This document shows, piece by piece, positions 20,958-31,375 of a stretch of 64,000 nucleotides of DNA (positions within the stretch are counted from its first letter, which is position 1; every line of letters begins with the position of its first letter). Both the position numbers and the translations under genes were made by a program. The stretch lies in NCBI GenBank assembly GCA_963920525.1, contig OY986439.1, forward strand, positions 19,751,819 to 19,815,818, in the 5' to 3' direction. This stretch comes from Dichetophora obliterata (lineage: Eukaryota > Arthropoda > Insecta > Diptera > Sciomyzidae). Below the pieces are notes generated by a model. It did no database searches. It was given only the letters and a program-made list of their open reading frames with translations, and was not told the DNA's origin.

Positions 20958-23005
20958 TCACTTTCTGAAATATTTTTAGAGCCACTCGATGAGTCAGGGT
21001 AATTTCCTTCTTCGAGAATATTTATTTGAGGTTCTTCTAATAAATTTAGTACTTCAGGAGTGATTTTGCTGCGCACGGTTTTGGGAGAAGTCCTTATGCT
21101 GGCTATGAAAGGATCAGATGAAATAAGTAGTCTATGGAATAAGTCGGTGTTTGTATGATTTCTGGAAGTTTTTTGAGTAAATTATTCTTTGTATTTTTTA
21201 TTGTGCTTATTTCTCGCTTCTTGGGCTTCCTCGGATAGTTGCCCGATTGGGAAAATACACGATAAGAAAACACTTTTTCCATGAGTCAATATCTTGTGCA
21301 CCGTTACAGGCATTGGATACCATGGATATTTCTCAATGTATAATTCACGGGTTACTTTCGTCAACTCCGCAAATTTATCAACGTTAAATTTAAATCTTGA
21401 GTTAATCGCCTCAAGTATCACGTAAAATCGCCTTAAAAGGTTTGCGTCTAGTCCAGTCATTTCAGCAGACTTTTTGCTATTTCGAAAAAATTTTCGAGCA
21501 GAATTACCGTCGTTAGTGTTACCACCTCTTGGGCTGGGTATGTCGACAAGTAAGCCACATTCCTTTCTAAAGTCCTCCTGCACCTGATTCTTTTTTTGCG
21601 CTACCAAACTTTTATTGTCGAACCCTCGGACCTGCCACGATTTTATTGGCAGTCTGTAAGAAATGTGTAAGCAACATTAAAAAAACCGGATGTAGGCATG
21701 AAGAGGAGATAGACCAAATGAAAGAAACTCCGCGTTCACTACTTTCTTCGAAATTATATCCATATTATTCATTTCACTTGGCTAAGCTCCGCAAAGATAA
21801 CAGGATTGGGTGGATGAGCAAGATGATAAGGCATTGCCAATTTTTCCATCAATCATGTAAAGAACAAAAGTAGACTTTACCAAAACCTCGAAATTGCCGA
21901 CAAGTATTTCCGTTGGTACCAAATTCTGAATTTGTTGCTCTATTTTTTTAACCTCAGTAGTAATCAATTGGGTGGTCTCCTTAGCAAAGATAAATTTCAT
22001 TGGTCTGCAAAGTCTTGTTGAAGATGGAGATGGATTTTTCCATAGTATAATTTTACCACATTCAGAATTTACATTCAATTGAAAATATAAAAAAGAGTTT
22101 CATCTGTTTGTTATTCGCATGCAAACGTCTGTTTATATTGGGTCTGCGCAGAACCATCACAACCCCATTTAATTATTAAATCCAGGTAAGAATCTTTGGG
22201 AATTTTCGTATTTTCAAGAACCATTTCTTGCACCTTTGCCAATCTAATTATAGTATGGTCAACAAGGGCCTGAAAGGGAACTTCGCAGATACCTCCGTAA
22301 TATTAATTCCTGAAGGATAACAACTCTCTTTTGCCATTTTAATTTGGTTATAGGCCGGACATAAGATACTTCCTAAGTTTTTGGCTCGATTGCGTAAAAT
22401 AATGTATTGATGAGTTGAGAAATTACCATCAATCATTAAGGCCAGAGCATCATCTGCCGAAAATTGTGTTGGCTTTTTAAAAAACGATTCTCGGGACTTC
22501 TTCAGCATAGTTCGTCTTTTAGGTGAAGAACAGAACAACTCCCTCACAATTGCAGCGGAGTCTTTTTTTCCTTCCTGTCTTAATTTCATTTCCACTGAAA
22601 ATGCCAATTCTTCTCGTTTTGTATTGGCAACAAGAGTTGCAACCTTTCCTTTTTTTTTTATTTGGAACCACAAGCATCAAAAGGTTTTTGCGGCCTAACG
22701 CGACCACTATTTGATGTTGAAGGTTTTGCTGTAACCACATTACAAAATTTAAGGTGTCCTTGAAGTCAATTCCCATTATTGGAGATAAAGCGCCCAAAGC
22801 GCGTTGTCGCTTTCATCCACGTGGTTTCAACACTGCAGCAAAAATTCAGAATATTTGCTTTTATTAAAAGTAAGTCTGGGTGCGATAAATTGGAGTCATT
22901 TATCTCTTCTAAAACGTATGCTAATAATGCATTAAATCTATTCGAGCTTGGTGTCTTAACCCATATATATAATGAATCCCGGTTTGATATTTGTGGAGCC
23001 ATTTT
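20958..23005 (-). pseudogene. Transib transposase (RAG1 relative), decayed
   Basis: Read from 23005 down. Seen: an N-terminal part with ETTWMKATTRFG; SADDALALMIDGNFSTHQY; KESCYPSGINITE; KWGCDGS (first catalytic Asp, about 22156); WKNPSPSSTRLCRPMKFIF; LYMIDGK (second Asp, about 21849); CYLCGA (CxxC, about 21785); NDGNSARKFF (about 21510); HKILTHG (about 21290); GQLSEEAQEARNK (catalytic Glu region, about 21225). In RAG1 the same elements are the DDE residues, the CxxC and the N-G-N-x-A-R-K segment. Several frameshifts, a stop at 21182-21184 inside the C-terminal arm, and missing stretches make it inactive. Sequence continues after that stop in frame to 20958. Confidence 0.85.
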
Positions 23006-23500
23006 GATTTAAACGATTATTTCCAATGCGCGCAAACTTGCGCAAGTTTTTTCCTTGGATTTGTATTATGGATGAACCCAGCTTTTCCCAAAATGTAATT
23101 TTAGAGATCAATAACGATCAATACCTATTCAAAATCACTATTGTTTCACAACGAAAAACACTTGAAGAGATTACGAAATATTACTCACCTTCAGAAGCTA
23201 AAAGGTATGCTAATAATGCATTAAATCTATTCGAGCTTAGTGTCTTAACCCACATATAAAATAAATCCCGGTTTGATATTTGTGGAGCCATTTTTATTTA
23301 ACGATTATTTCCAATGCGCGCAAACTTGCGCAAGTTTTTTCCTTGGATTTTATTATGGATGAGCCCAGCTTTTCCCAAAATGTAATTTTAGAGTTCAATA
23401 ACGATAAATACCTATTCATAATCACTATTGTTTCACAACAAAAAACACTTGACGAGATTACAAAATATTACTCACCTTCAGAAGCTATTGGCAAAGCTTC
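22916..23500. repeat. ~290-bp tandem duplication in the Transib 5' region
   Basis: 'tatgctaataatgcattaaatc' starts copies at about 22917 and 23206. Both copies continue through 'aatgcgcgcaaacttgcgcaagttttttccttgg' and 'cttttcccaaaatgtaattttagag'. The first copy overlaps the transposase N-terminus; the second is upstream leader. Divergence is a few percent to ten percent. Confidence 0.85.
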
Positions 23501-23847
23501 AGAAGCTAAATGAGGTCACTCGACAAAGTAAATTATAATGTAAGTCGTTTATACTTGCACACTAATTACGTGTCTGCTTCAAGAAATCGAGTAGATATTA
23601 ATAAAATTGCACAACAAGCAAATTAAATTGCATTAAAAATCAATGTAACAATCATCAACACTTTAGACGAAAAATTCTTTGTAATTGAGGTACTGTTATA
23701 ACGGGGTTTTTTTTTTTTGTTTTTGCTCTCTTTTTTGTACGTTTTCGTAATAGGACATATTTATATAATATATGTGAAAATTAACAATTTTTGAGTACTT
23801 TTTTATTCCCTTTTTGTCCACCTAGATTCTTAAAATATCGCACTGTG

Positions 23848-23965
23848 CAACGGCTGTGAATAATATACGACGATGATCGTTTTACCCTTTTTAAGGTAAT
23901 CGATGTGAATAACTTTGCATGCATCCCAAAAAAACAACTTTCGCCATTACTTTGTTTGCCGACAA
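23848..23965 (-). pseudogene. mariner transposase, middle part
   Basis: Minus-strand reading: SLSANKVMAKVV, one-base slip, FFWDACKVIHIDYLKKGKT, then YYSQPL, ending at the CAACG shared with the Transib insertion. This is the mariner segment between the first and second catalytic Asp. Its other edge (23952-23965) is the 14-bp duplication made by the RNH-LINE. Confidence 0.8.
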
Positions 23966-24159
23966 ACTTCGAAAAACACTTCGGAATTAAGCTCAGTTAC
24001 AAGAAAGAGTGGGACAGCGAGATGATATCGCAAGTCAAGAAACCACACAGTATAGCATGGTATACAGATGGGTGCAAGACATTGGAAGGTATAGGCGCAG
24101 GGGCGTACGGGCCAAGAACCAAGCACTCTGAACCTATGGGGACAACACCCAGTATCTTT
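23966..24159 (+). pseudogene. LINE RNase H domain, N-terminal part
   Basis: HSIAWYTDGCKTLEGIGAGA (first catalytic Asp in YTDG), then YGPRTKHSEPMG and PSIF. RNase H removes the RNA strand from the RNA:DNA hybrid during LINE integration. The reading stops at PSIF, where the CR1-like LINE entered, and resumes at 25401 with EILAIQLCA; about two codons are lost at the junction. Confidence 0.8.
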
Positions 24160-25040
24160 TATATTAGTCATAATGCAACTAATCTAATAAGACATTATTT
24201 AAACGGAATAACACAAAGAGTTTAAGTAGGAAATATTTTTTCATCTTTCAAAAACATTAAAACTGGTGTTCCACAGGGATCCATCTTAGGTCCTCTTTTA
24301 TTTTCAATCTTTCTAAATGACATTTTTGAAGTAAGTAAATATGCTTCTATTCATGCATATGCTGATGACATTCAGCTGTACCTGTCTCGTCCTGTTGGCC
24401 TCTTAGAAGATTTAAGCTTCAGACCTAACTCAGACTTATTATCGATTAATAATTGTGCTGTTGCTATTTCGCTGGTAATAAATCCTTTAAAATCGAAAGT
24501 TATGGCAGTTGCTAGAAATTGCTCTAGCTTTGTAGACATTCCGCCATTATTTAATGGTTTTGACCAATTAGAAATTGTTAAAAAGACTAAAAATCTGGGC
24601 TTTATAATGAACTCTAATCTAACTTGTACTGACCATATAAATAATACTGTTGGAAAAGTATATGGAACTCTTAGAAATTTACGACTCTCCTTTGCCTATA
24701 TCCCAATTGAAACTCGCCGCAGACTTGTTGTGCAACTTATGATGACTTATATCTTTTTCTGAAATTGTTTTTTGTCAATTTGACTCACAGTCACTACACA
24801 AACTTGTAGTAGCGTTTAACAGTGCATGGTGCACGTTCAGAATATCTTTATGATAAACTTAATTTTTTTCAGTCCGTGAGATGTATAAATTTGACTGTCC
24901 CTAGGCATAATTACCTTAATACAAGTAGGTACTTTTTTATTAGCATAATTAGAATTTGGAACTCCTTGCCAATTAATATTAAGCAAATAACTTCGAGCAA
25001 CGAGTTCAAACGAGCAATTTTTAAATATTTCGTTCCTTAA
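24160..25040 (+). pseudogene. CR1-like LINE reverse transcriptase, C-terminal two thirds
   Basis: NATNLIRHYLNGITQRV, stop, VGNIFSSFKNIKTG, then GVPQGSILGPLLFSIFLND (motif B), YADD at 24358-24369 (catalytic Asp pair), INPLKSKVM, KKTKNLGFIMNSNLTCTDHI, and after frameshifts PRHNYLNTSRYFF and IRIWNSLPINIKQ ending FKRAIFKYFVP. The VPQGSILGPLLF plus RIWNSLP ending is typical of CR1/Jockey-type ORF2. Stops near 24223 and 24760 and frame changes inactivate it. Confidence 0.85.
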
Positions 25041-25400
25041 ATTAAGTCTCTTAATCTCTATTTTTTTCTTATTTTCTTTCCTATTTATAATTTATATTCT
25101 ATTCTGATGTTCCGTTCTACTATTTGTTTCCCTTACCCTATATTTTCTTACAATTCAGTTTTTAGATTTTTAGTTGATAACTTAATTCAGCTTTGATTTT
25201 ATTTGATTTGATTTAAATTAACTATAATGTTTATTTATTTAAATATTTTATTATTGTAATGTAATTTTTATTGTAATTTTTTCATTTTTAATTTAAGTTT
25301 TTTAATATATTTTTAATATGTTCATTGATGTACTATAAAAGACTAAGTCTTATTGTACTTAACTAATTAATTAATAATAATAATAATAATAATAATAATC
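24160..25400 (+). mobile_element. 5'-truncated CR1-like LINE with (AAT)n tail
   Basis: Begins inside the RT domain and ends with a TAA/AAT repeat at about 25368-25399, a typical microsatellite-type LINE 3' tail. It lies within the RNase H of another LINE on the same strand. No clear target duplication is visible. Confidence 0.8.
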
Positions 25401-25615
25401 GAAATTCTAGCAATACAGCTGTGTGCACAATTCAATCTGAACCGGAAATACAAAGGTCAGGATACAGTTGTTATGTCAGACAGCCAAGCAGCAATCAAAG
25501 CATTAGCCTCCTGTGAGATATCATCGAGAATAACATCGGAATGCCTAACAAAACTCAACGAACTAGGCAAGAATAACACTGTTACTATACTTTGGGTCCC
25601 AGGACACAAGGGTCC
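25401..25615 (+). pseudogene. LINE RNase H domain, C-terminal part
   Basis: EILAIQLCAQFNLNRKY (catalytic Glu at the start), VVMSDSQAAIKAL (third acidic residue), VTILWVPGHKG (His-containing last motif). It continues the RNase H interrupted at 24159. Reading is broken at 25616 by a 162-bp repeat, and WVPGHKG appears again on the other side. Confidence 0.85.
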
Positions 25616-25777
25616 TAGATCAAGTAAGTTTTTAAGAAGGCAACAACAACAACAACAACAACTCTGTGTAGAGTCAATCACTTAGCTGACTATACAGTCT
25701 GTTTCGGAAATCGCTACATTTCGTCTTCAGGAGACTTTGAGTGATTAAGCTGTGATCAACTCACTGTTAATGTCGTA
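25616..25777 (+). repeat. 162-bp dispersed repeat, copy 1
   Basis: Starts TAGATCAAGTAAG, has a (CAA)n run, ends CTCACTGTTAANGTCGTA. The same 162 bp recur at 26706-26867. Flanked by 'tttgggtcccaggacac' (about 25592) and 'tctgggtcccaggacac' (about 25784): the RNase H WVPGHKG coding sequence is duplicated around it. Confidence 0.85.
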
Positions 25778-26211
25778 CTGTACTCTGGGTCCCAGGACAC
25801 AAAGGTATACAGGGTAACGAAGAAGCCGATGGTCTAGCGCGACAGGGTGCAGCCACAAAATTTATAGAACCAGAACTATTCTACGGATTGGGCACACATT
25901 CTATAAAAGAAGAACTAAGAAGGGAGAAGAGGCATAAACGTTCAAACCTCTGGAAAAGCCTCCCAATGCTAAAACAATCCAAATTGCTCCTCAAAGATTT
26001 TAACACTCGGAGAGCAAAATTGTGCATAAGCTTAGGCAAACCGAATCTAAGGATTCTAACGGGGTTCCTTACAGGATACTGTAAACTCAAATACCACCTG
26101 ATGAAATTGGGCACAGGAACCGATAATAACTGCCGTTTCTGTGAAGAAGCAGAGGAGACTCCAATACACCTACTCACAAACTGCGACGCCAAATATTCTC
26201 AAATTCATTAG
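25778..26211 (+). pseudogene. LINE RNase H end and CCHC-type C-terminus
   Basis: WVPGHKGIQGNEEADGLARQ (final RNase H His/Asp motif), then about 100 residues and CRFCEEAEETPIHLLTNC, the C-terminal zinc-binding motif of RNH-bearing LINE ORF2. The frame is open from 25778 to the stop at 26209-26211. Confidence 0.85.
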
Positions 26212-26310
26212 AGAAATAGAGCTGGATGGAATTCTGTAATCCACAAACCCAGCGGAGCTTTGAGAAGGAGGTACAATACGCATCTCTACCATATAACATT
26301 AACATTAACA

Positions 26311-26660
26311 TTGTTTACCGACAAGCCCACTTTAGCTGTTTACCAGAAGTCCACTGCTTTTCTGGGCCTCTGTTCTGACTATTCTTGGGCCTCTGGTGAG
26401 TTATCCATATTTCATCTACGGTATAAAAACTCTTTTGGATTGGTGTTGAACATCGCTAAACACTCCTTTGAAGTGTTCACACGACTGCGCTTATGGTCGA
26501 GTGTGAGCAATCGCGGCACCTACGCGCGGATTGCTTTTTCATGTCCAAATCAAATTCATATAAAATGTGATGTACCGCACTTTCGTTCTTCGATTGTCCA
26601 ATATCATTCCATGGATTTTATCGACGATTTCTGGCGTGACGATCTTTTTTGATGAGTTGA
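26311..26660 (-). pseudogene. mariner transposase, N-terminal part
   Basis: Minus-strand reading, with frameshifts: IVDKIHGMILDNRRTKVR (end of the helix-turn-helix region), AMFNTNPKEFLYR-like text, then DEIWITHQRPKN (first catalytic Asp, about 26414), KQWTSGKQ and KVGLSVNK, which joins the piece ending at 23965. The extreme N-terminus is not recognised. Confidence 0.75.
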
Positions 26661-26705
26661 AGTTTTGAACATTTTGTATTAATACATGAATTTAATTGCG
26701 AGCTT

Positions 26706-26867
26706 TAGATCAAGTAAGTTTTTAAGAAGGCAACAACTACAACAACAACAACTCTGTATAGAGTCAATCACTTAGCTGACTATACAGTCTGTTTCGGAAA
26801 TCGCTACATTTCCTCTTCAGGAGACTTTGAGTGATGAAGCTGTGATCAACTCACTGTTAAAGTCGTA
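26706..26867 (+). repeat. 162-bp dispersed repeat, copy 2
   Basis: Same sequence, length and orientation as 25616-25777, with a handful of differences. It lies just upstream (in transposase sense) of the mariner relic. Confidence 0.85.
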
Positions 26868-27604
26868 TATGATTTCATACATTCTGGAACCCATTCATCT
26901 GAACTATATTGAACAAATTGAACGTTCAAAGTGGCTACTTCATAATACGACATTTAAAGCAGTAGGCTATTTATAGATCACCGCCATCAACTCTACACAG
27001 GTTGTCATCTGTTCTAAATTCATGTAATAATTTAATAGATCACAAATTAATTAATTAAGTATTAATTTCACTTAATACATGATATTGCGAAGCATGTATA
27101 TGAGAGTGGAACGATTTTTTACTTCACCGGCTTCATATATTTTTGAGAACTCTTTATCAAAACAAATTTTTCTGCATCCTTAGTTTTTTTCGGCGACATA
27201 ACTTTTGACTTTGCCCGAGGGTTTTTGTATTTTATTGCCATATTTTTAATTTACGTTAATTTTTATTTTTAATCTGAAATCGAAAAATTTTTGTCTCAAT
27301 TTTCTTTATGCAAACCTCTTAATTAAGTAATAATTAACAACATGTCATGAGTTCCCAATCATACCATGTACGAGTTAGAATATTTTAGGTTTCAAAATTC
27401 ACCGAAATCGGTCATTCGCCAATATCACTGCTCCTTTATATCGAACATAAAATGTGCTTGCAACAAAATTTCGGATCAGATAATTATCTTAAAAAATGCA
27501 CTTAACAGCTTAAACGTAAAACCCACAGCTCCTACGCTATGCTCAACTCAAGCTCAAATAATTTTCTCGTTAGTAAGAAGAGTTCTGCATTATTTAACCG
27601 GTTT
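26868..27604. other. Unique AT-rich spacer
   Basis: No gene supported. The ORF at 27366-27656 has no recognisable family and runs into the DINE-like start. Confidence 0.35.
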
Positions 27605-27799
27605 TTATACCCCTACGTTTAAAAAACGTATATTAACTTTGTCACTTCGTTTGTAACGCCAATAAGAAGGCGTGGCCGATATAGAAAAGTACATATATTC
27701 TTGATCGGCATCACCTCCTGAGTCGATTTAGCCATGTCCGTCTGTCCGTCTGTCTGTCTGTGATCACGATAACCATGTATGTATACAAGCTTTTTATTT

Positions 27800-28898
27800 A
27801 AAAATGGGTTCAAGTTCGAAAATGAGCCAAATCGGATAAATATCACGCCTACCTCCCATACAAAGTGTCTTAACCAAAACAGTAAAATCTCTTTTAATTT
27901 CACAAAAACTAATCTAATGACTTCAAATTTTGCAAATTAGCTTTAACCATTTATATCAACTTTGAGTATGAAATTTGTAAATTCGGATGGAAGCCACGTC
28001 TACCTCCCATACAAAGTGACTTACTCAAAACGGTAAAATCTCCTTAAATTCCACAAAAATTAATCTAATCACTTTAAATTATGCACATAAGCTCTAACCT
28101 TTAAAATGCACTTTGAGCATGAAATTTGTAAAAGTCGAATAAAAATCACATCTACCTCCGATGCAAAGTGAGTTTACCAAAACGGTAAAATCTCTTTAAA
28201 TCTCACAAAAATTAATCTAGTGACTTTAAATTATCCCCGCAAGAAATTTGTAAAAATCTAACAAAAATCACGTCTACCTCCCATACGAAAAGAGTTTAGC
28301 AAAACGGTAAAATATCTTTCAATTCCGCAAAAATTAATTTTATAACTTTAAGTTTTGAACATAAGCTTTAACAATTAATATGTACTTTAAGTATGAACTT
28401 TGGAAAAACCGAATGAAAACCACGGCTACCTCCCATACAAACTGAGTTTACCAAAACGGTAAAATTTCTTCAAATCTCACAAAAATTAATCCAGTGACTT
28501 CAAATTTTGATATTTTGCATGTATGAAATTTGTAAAAGGTGAATGAAAATCACGTCTACCTCCCATACAAAGTGAGTTTACCAAAACGGTAATATCTCTT
28601 TCAATTCCACAAAAATTAGTTTTATGACCTCAAATTTTGTATATAAGCTTTAACAATTAATATGCACTTTAAGTATGAAATTTGGTGAAATCAAATTAAA
28701 TCCACGGCTACCTCCCATACAAAGTGAGGTTACCAAAACGGTAAAGTTTTTTTAAATCTCATAAAAATTGATCTAGTGATTTTAAACTTTGCGCATAAGA
28801 ATTTTGTAAAAATCGAACAAAAATCACGTCTACCTCCCATATAAAGTGAGTTTACGAAAACGGTAAAATCTCTTTCAATTCCGCAAAAATTAATCTAA
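27800..28898. repeat. Central tandem repeats, alternating ~152 and ~122-130 bp units
   Basis: '(t)acctcccatacaaagtga' recurs at about 27851, 28002, 28153, 28275, 28428, 28558, 28710 and 28832. The intervals are 151, 151, 122, 153, 130, 152 and 122, so from the third unit short and long monomers alternate as a ~275-bp higher-order unit. Confidence 0.85.
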
Positions 28899-29121
28899 TG
28901 CTTGGTTTTCACTATGTCATTTTCAGTGGTCAGTTGTTGTCAATCAAATTGAAAAAAACAACATGTAGACATTTTTTCTAACTGTGGCAATCTTGGAAAG
29001 CTAAAAACAATTAAATTATTAAATGGAGCTATGCGGAAAATTTTCTAGAGTGTTATTATGGTGATATTTCAGGTGATAAGCTTTTGTGTTGTCATAAAAA
29101 TGACATAGTGAAAACCAAGCA
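28899..29121. mobile_element. PIF/Harbinger-type MITE, TAA target duplication
   Basis: Ends TGCTTGGTTTTCACTATGTC in perfect inverted pair; TAA at 28896-28898 and 29122-29124. TWA duplications are characteristic of PIF/Harbinger. A 780-bp relative with the same TIRs lies at 50092-50871. Confidence 0.85.
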
Positions 29122-29160
29122 TAATGGCTTCAAATTTTAACTATCCACTCGATGTTTCAA

Positions 29161-30600
29161 ATTAAAAAAAAACTAATAACAAAAAATGAAGTTATCGTAA
29201 TAGTAAAAGCTTTTTAAATTCCAAAAAAAAAATAATGTTTTAACTTGATGTTGTTAAACACAAAAGCTTTAATAAATAAAAAGGACTGTGAGTTTCAAAA
29301 GTGACATCAGCAAAATAATACAACATTCAAGACTTCAAATAATTTAAAATACGGCAAAATATTTAACTTCGATTCAGTCGAAGATATTTCCTTATTAGTT
29401 TTTTAAAAATTTTGTATATGAAATACTGAAAATTTGGTTCTAAAATAAATTTTAAAATTTTTTGTAGGCATCTAAAGATTTTCTTTCAAAATATTCGCAT
29501 AATTTGTTTAATGGTTTTTTATATATAAAATTTTTGTATTAATTATTTTGAATTTTTTGTACCTTTCCTTGTATTCCTTTTTTGAAATTCAGAAACAAGC
29601 CCCTTGGTTAACCTTGGTTAAGGGCCCAGTATGTGCCACTGTGGAAATATATTGTTGTTGTTGTTGGTGTTGTTGTTGTTAAGTCTCCTTGGGCGCCACG
29701 TCAGTTACAGTCAGTGTTAAATATTTTGGTCTGACTGCGACTGTATTTGAGCTTGACATTTGCGCATGCGTGCCTTGCAGTGTTTTAGTCTAAAATCTGC
29801 TTCCGTTCAACGGGTATTCTGTCGGTCTGTCTGTCTGTAAGTATGTCTGTCGTTCTGTCTGTTGTTGCACCTTCTCGTTGGCTTCTGTAGCTGGTTAAGT
29901 TTTCACTTTGATTGTGATTTGTGCGCTACAAGCTGCTTGTTTTTTTAGTGTCTATTTATTTATTTATTTATTTCTTGCACCATATCGCTTTTGAATGGCT
30001 GCTTTGGCATTTGCGTGGGTCACCTGGTTCGCTGGATGTTTAGCTTCTCCTGGCTACTACAATCTTAAATTACGCTCCTAACTAATGGCACGCGTTGTGC
30101 TGTAAATTGCAACTAATACCGTTTGTTTAATTAGTGCGCATGTGTCACCCGCACGTATGGGTGTGATTTGTCTTTTTTACATTTTTATTGGTGTTGTTGA
30201 TGTTGTAGTTGTTTTTGGGTTCGGTTTAGTTTCAGTGTTAAATAACTAAACAAGTTCCGTTATTTCTATAGGATATGCAGTTTCAAGCCGAATAAATTGT
30301 GGTAAGAGATAAAGTGGTAAGAGTGAAAATATTTTAACAAAACATTTTGATATGGAATTCTTCAAAATTAGCCACAACACCCTCTCCAAATCAGTGTTGA
30401 AAAAACTATTGGAACAAAATTTGTTCATGCACTTATTTGGCATAAGCTCAAAATATAATTTTAAATATTTTATATTATAATAAATTAAAGAGTAAGCAAT
30501 TTTTCATGTAACACTGGCTCAAGCCCGGAGTAAGAAATTTTGCTATAGATATTTTTTTCAATAAGAATTAAAAAATTATTTCCAATCGATATTTGTTCGA
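29161..30600. other. Unique DNA with TTG and GTCT microsatellites
   Basis: (TTG)n at 29652-29679, (GTCT)n-like at 29821-29870, (TTTA)n near 29955. No gene supported; short ORFs such as 30246-30443 are not recognised. Confidence 0.4.
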
Positions 30601-30711
30601 TTAGATAAAGGTGTCCCAAAAATCATTGACATTTTAATGTTTTAATAACACACATTGTTTTCTTGAAATGGCTGTGAGTTTTTATTGAATTATAAAGAAG
30701 AGACATGGAAG

Positions 30712-31375
30712 TTATTGATGGATAATAATATCTTTCAAATGGCCGCCTCGACCTTGCTTACACATGCAAGCCCTTTTTATGATGTGGCATAATTCTGGAT
30801 GAATTGCTGCAATGGAAAATTGGATATCCTGTTTCAGCTTCGGAATCGCTCGGTATTTATTGGCATAGACCTTCTCTTTGAGGAAACCCCAAAGGAAGAA
30901 GTCCAACGGCGTCAAATCGCATAATCTCGGTAGCCAATTGAAAGAGTTGGTCAGCATGCCGCAATATCGGGCACCATTCACAGTAACTGCCATCCCAAAA
31001 TCCACACAAAACAGTGCACCGTTGTGGGTGCATGGGAAGATTTTGGAGCACTCTTTGATTCTCCTTGGCTTCGTCACTTTCTTCGAAAAATCGTGATCAT
31101 TTTGATGATATTCCAACACCCAATCTGAAAATATTCGGCGCTGCGCATGGTCTGCCGGCTTTAGTTTTTGGGTCAACTGAACCATGTAAGCGTGCAGATG
31201 CAGATCTTTTGCCAAAATGCGCTACAGCGGGCGAATGCCCAAATCAACGTTGTTTGGCCATCATCACGCTGACCGCTGTCATGGCTTTGTTTTCGCCTGA
31301 AGTGGAGGAACGGAGACGACCACTCCTTTTTGTGTCCACAACAGAGCCAATGAACTTATTTACTGATTAAGGGGG
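30712..31375 (-). pseudogene. mariner-like transposase, central and C-terminal parts with internal deletion
   Basis: Seen: RILAKDLHLHAYMVQLTQ, LKPADHAQRRIFSDWVLE, ALFCVDFG, ARYCGMLTN, then LPRLCDLTPLDFFLWGFLKE (third catalytic Asp) and GGHLKDII at the end. The stretch with the first catalytic Asp is scrambled, and the segment with the second (about 60 residues) is missing between GMLTN and LPRLCD. Upstream of 31215 the reading is broken by stops. Confidence 0.8.

Larger units (their letters stand above)
20664..23847 (-). mobile_element. Transib DNA transposon, 3.18 kb, with RSS-like ends and 5-bp TSD
   Basis: Ends are CACAGTGTGATATTT (left) and, reverse complemented, CACAGTGCGATATTT (right); 19 of 23 terminal bases match. 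The direct repeat CAACG flanks it exactly (20659-20663 and 23848-23852). Transib elements make 5-bp GC-rich duplications, and their termini resemble the CACAGTG heptamer of V(D)J recombination signals. The element carries a decayed Transib transposase on the minus strand and a duplicated 5' segment, and it splits a mariner gene. Confidence 0.9.
23966..26310 (+). mobile_element. 5'-truncated LINE with RNase H domain, 14-bp TSD
   Basis: TTGTTTGCCGACAA (23952-23965) and TTGTTTACCGACAA (26311-26324) flank it, a 14-bp target duplication with one mismatch. The 3' end is a short (CATTAA)n tail at about 26294-26310. It encodes only the RNase H and the C-terminal zinc-knuckle region of ORF2. It is interrupted by a CR1-like LINE (24160-25400) and a 162-bp repeat (25616-25777). 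Confidence 0.85.
20310..26705 (-). mobile_element. mariner relic, host of Transib and LINE insertions
   Basis: Three pieces of one minus-strand mariner transposase: 26311-26660 (N-terminal and first catalytic Asp), 23848-23965 (middle), 20320-20663 (C-terminal). The pieces are exactly contiguous once the Transib (20664-23847 plus one CAACG) and the RNH-LINE (23966-26310 plus one 14-bp duplication) are removed. 'ttgggttggttc' at about 20311 may be the 3' terminus. The 5' terminus was not found. Confidence 0.8.
27605..29160. mobile_element. DINE-1/mini-me-like Helitron with central tandem repeats
   Basis: Begins near 'tttttataccc' and has the fly signature 'tattcttgatcggcatcacctcctgagtcgat' followed by the (GTCY)n block at 27737-27762. 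These are features of DINE-1/mini-me elements, non-autonomous Helitron relatives. A ~150-bp tandem array follows, as in the Drosophila DINE-TR1 subgroup. The exact end is unclear. The PIF-like MITE at 28899-29121 interrupts the array. Confidence 0.6.

Noticed and set aside
27800..28898. CRISPR array
   Set aside because: The repeats are ~120-150 bp, diverged along their length and lack short unique spacers; the genome is eukaryotic.
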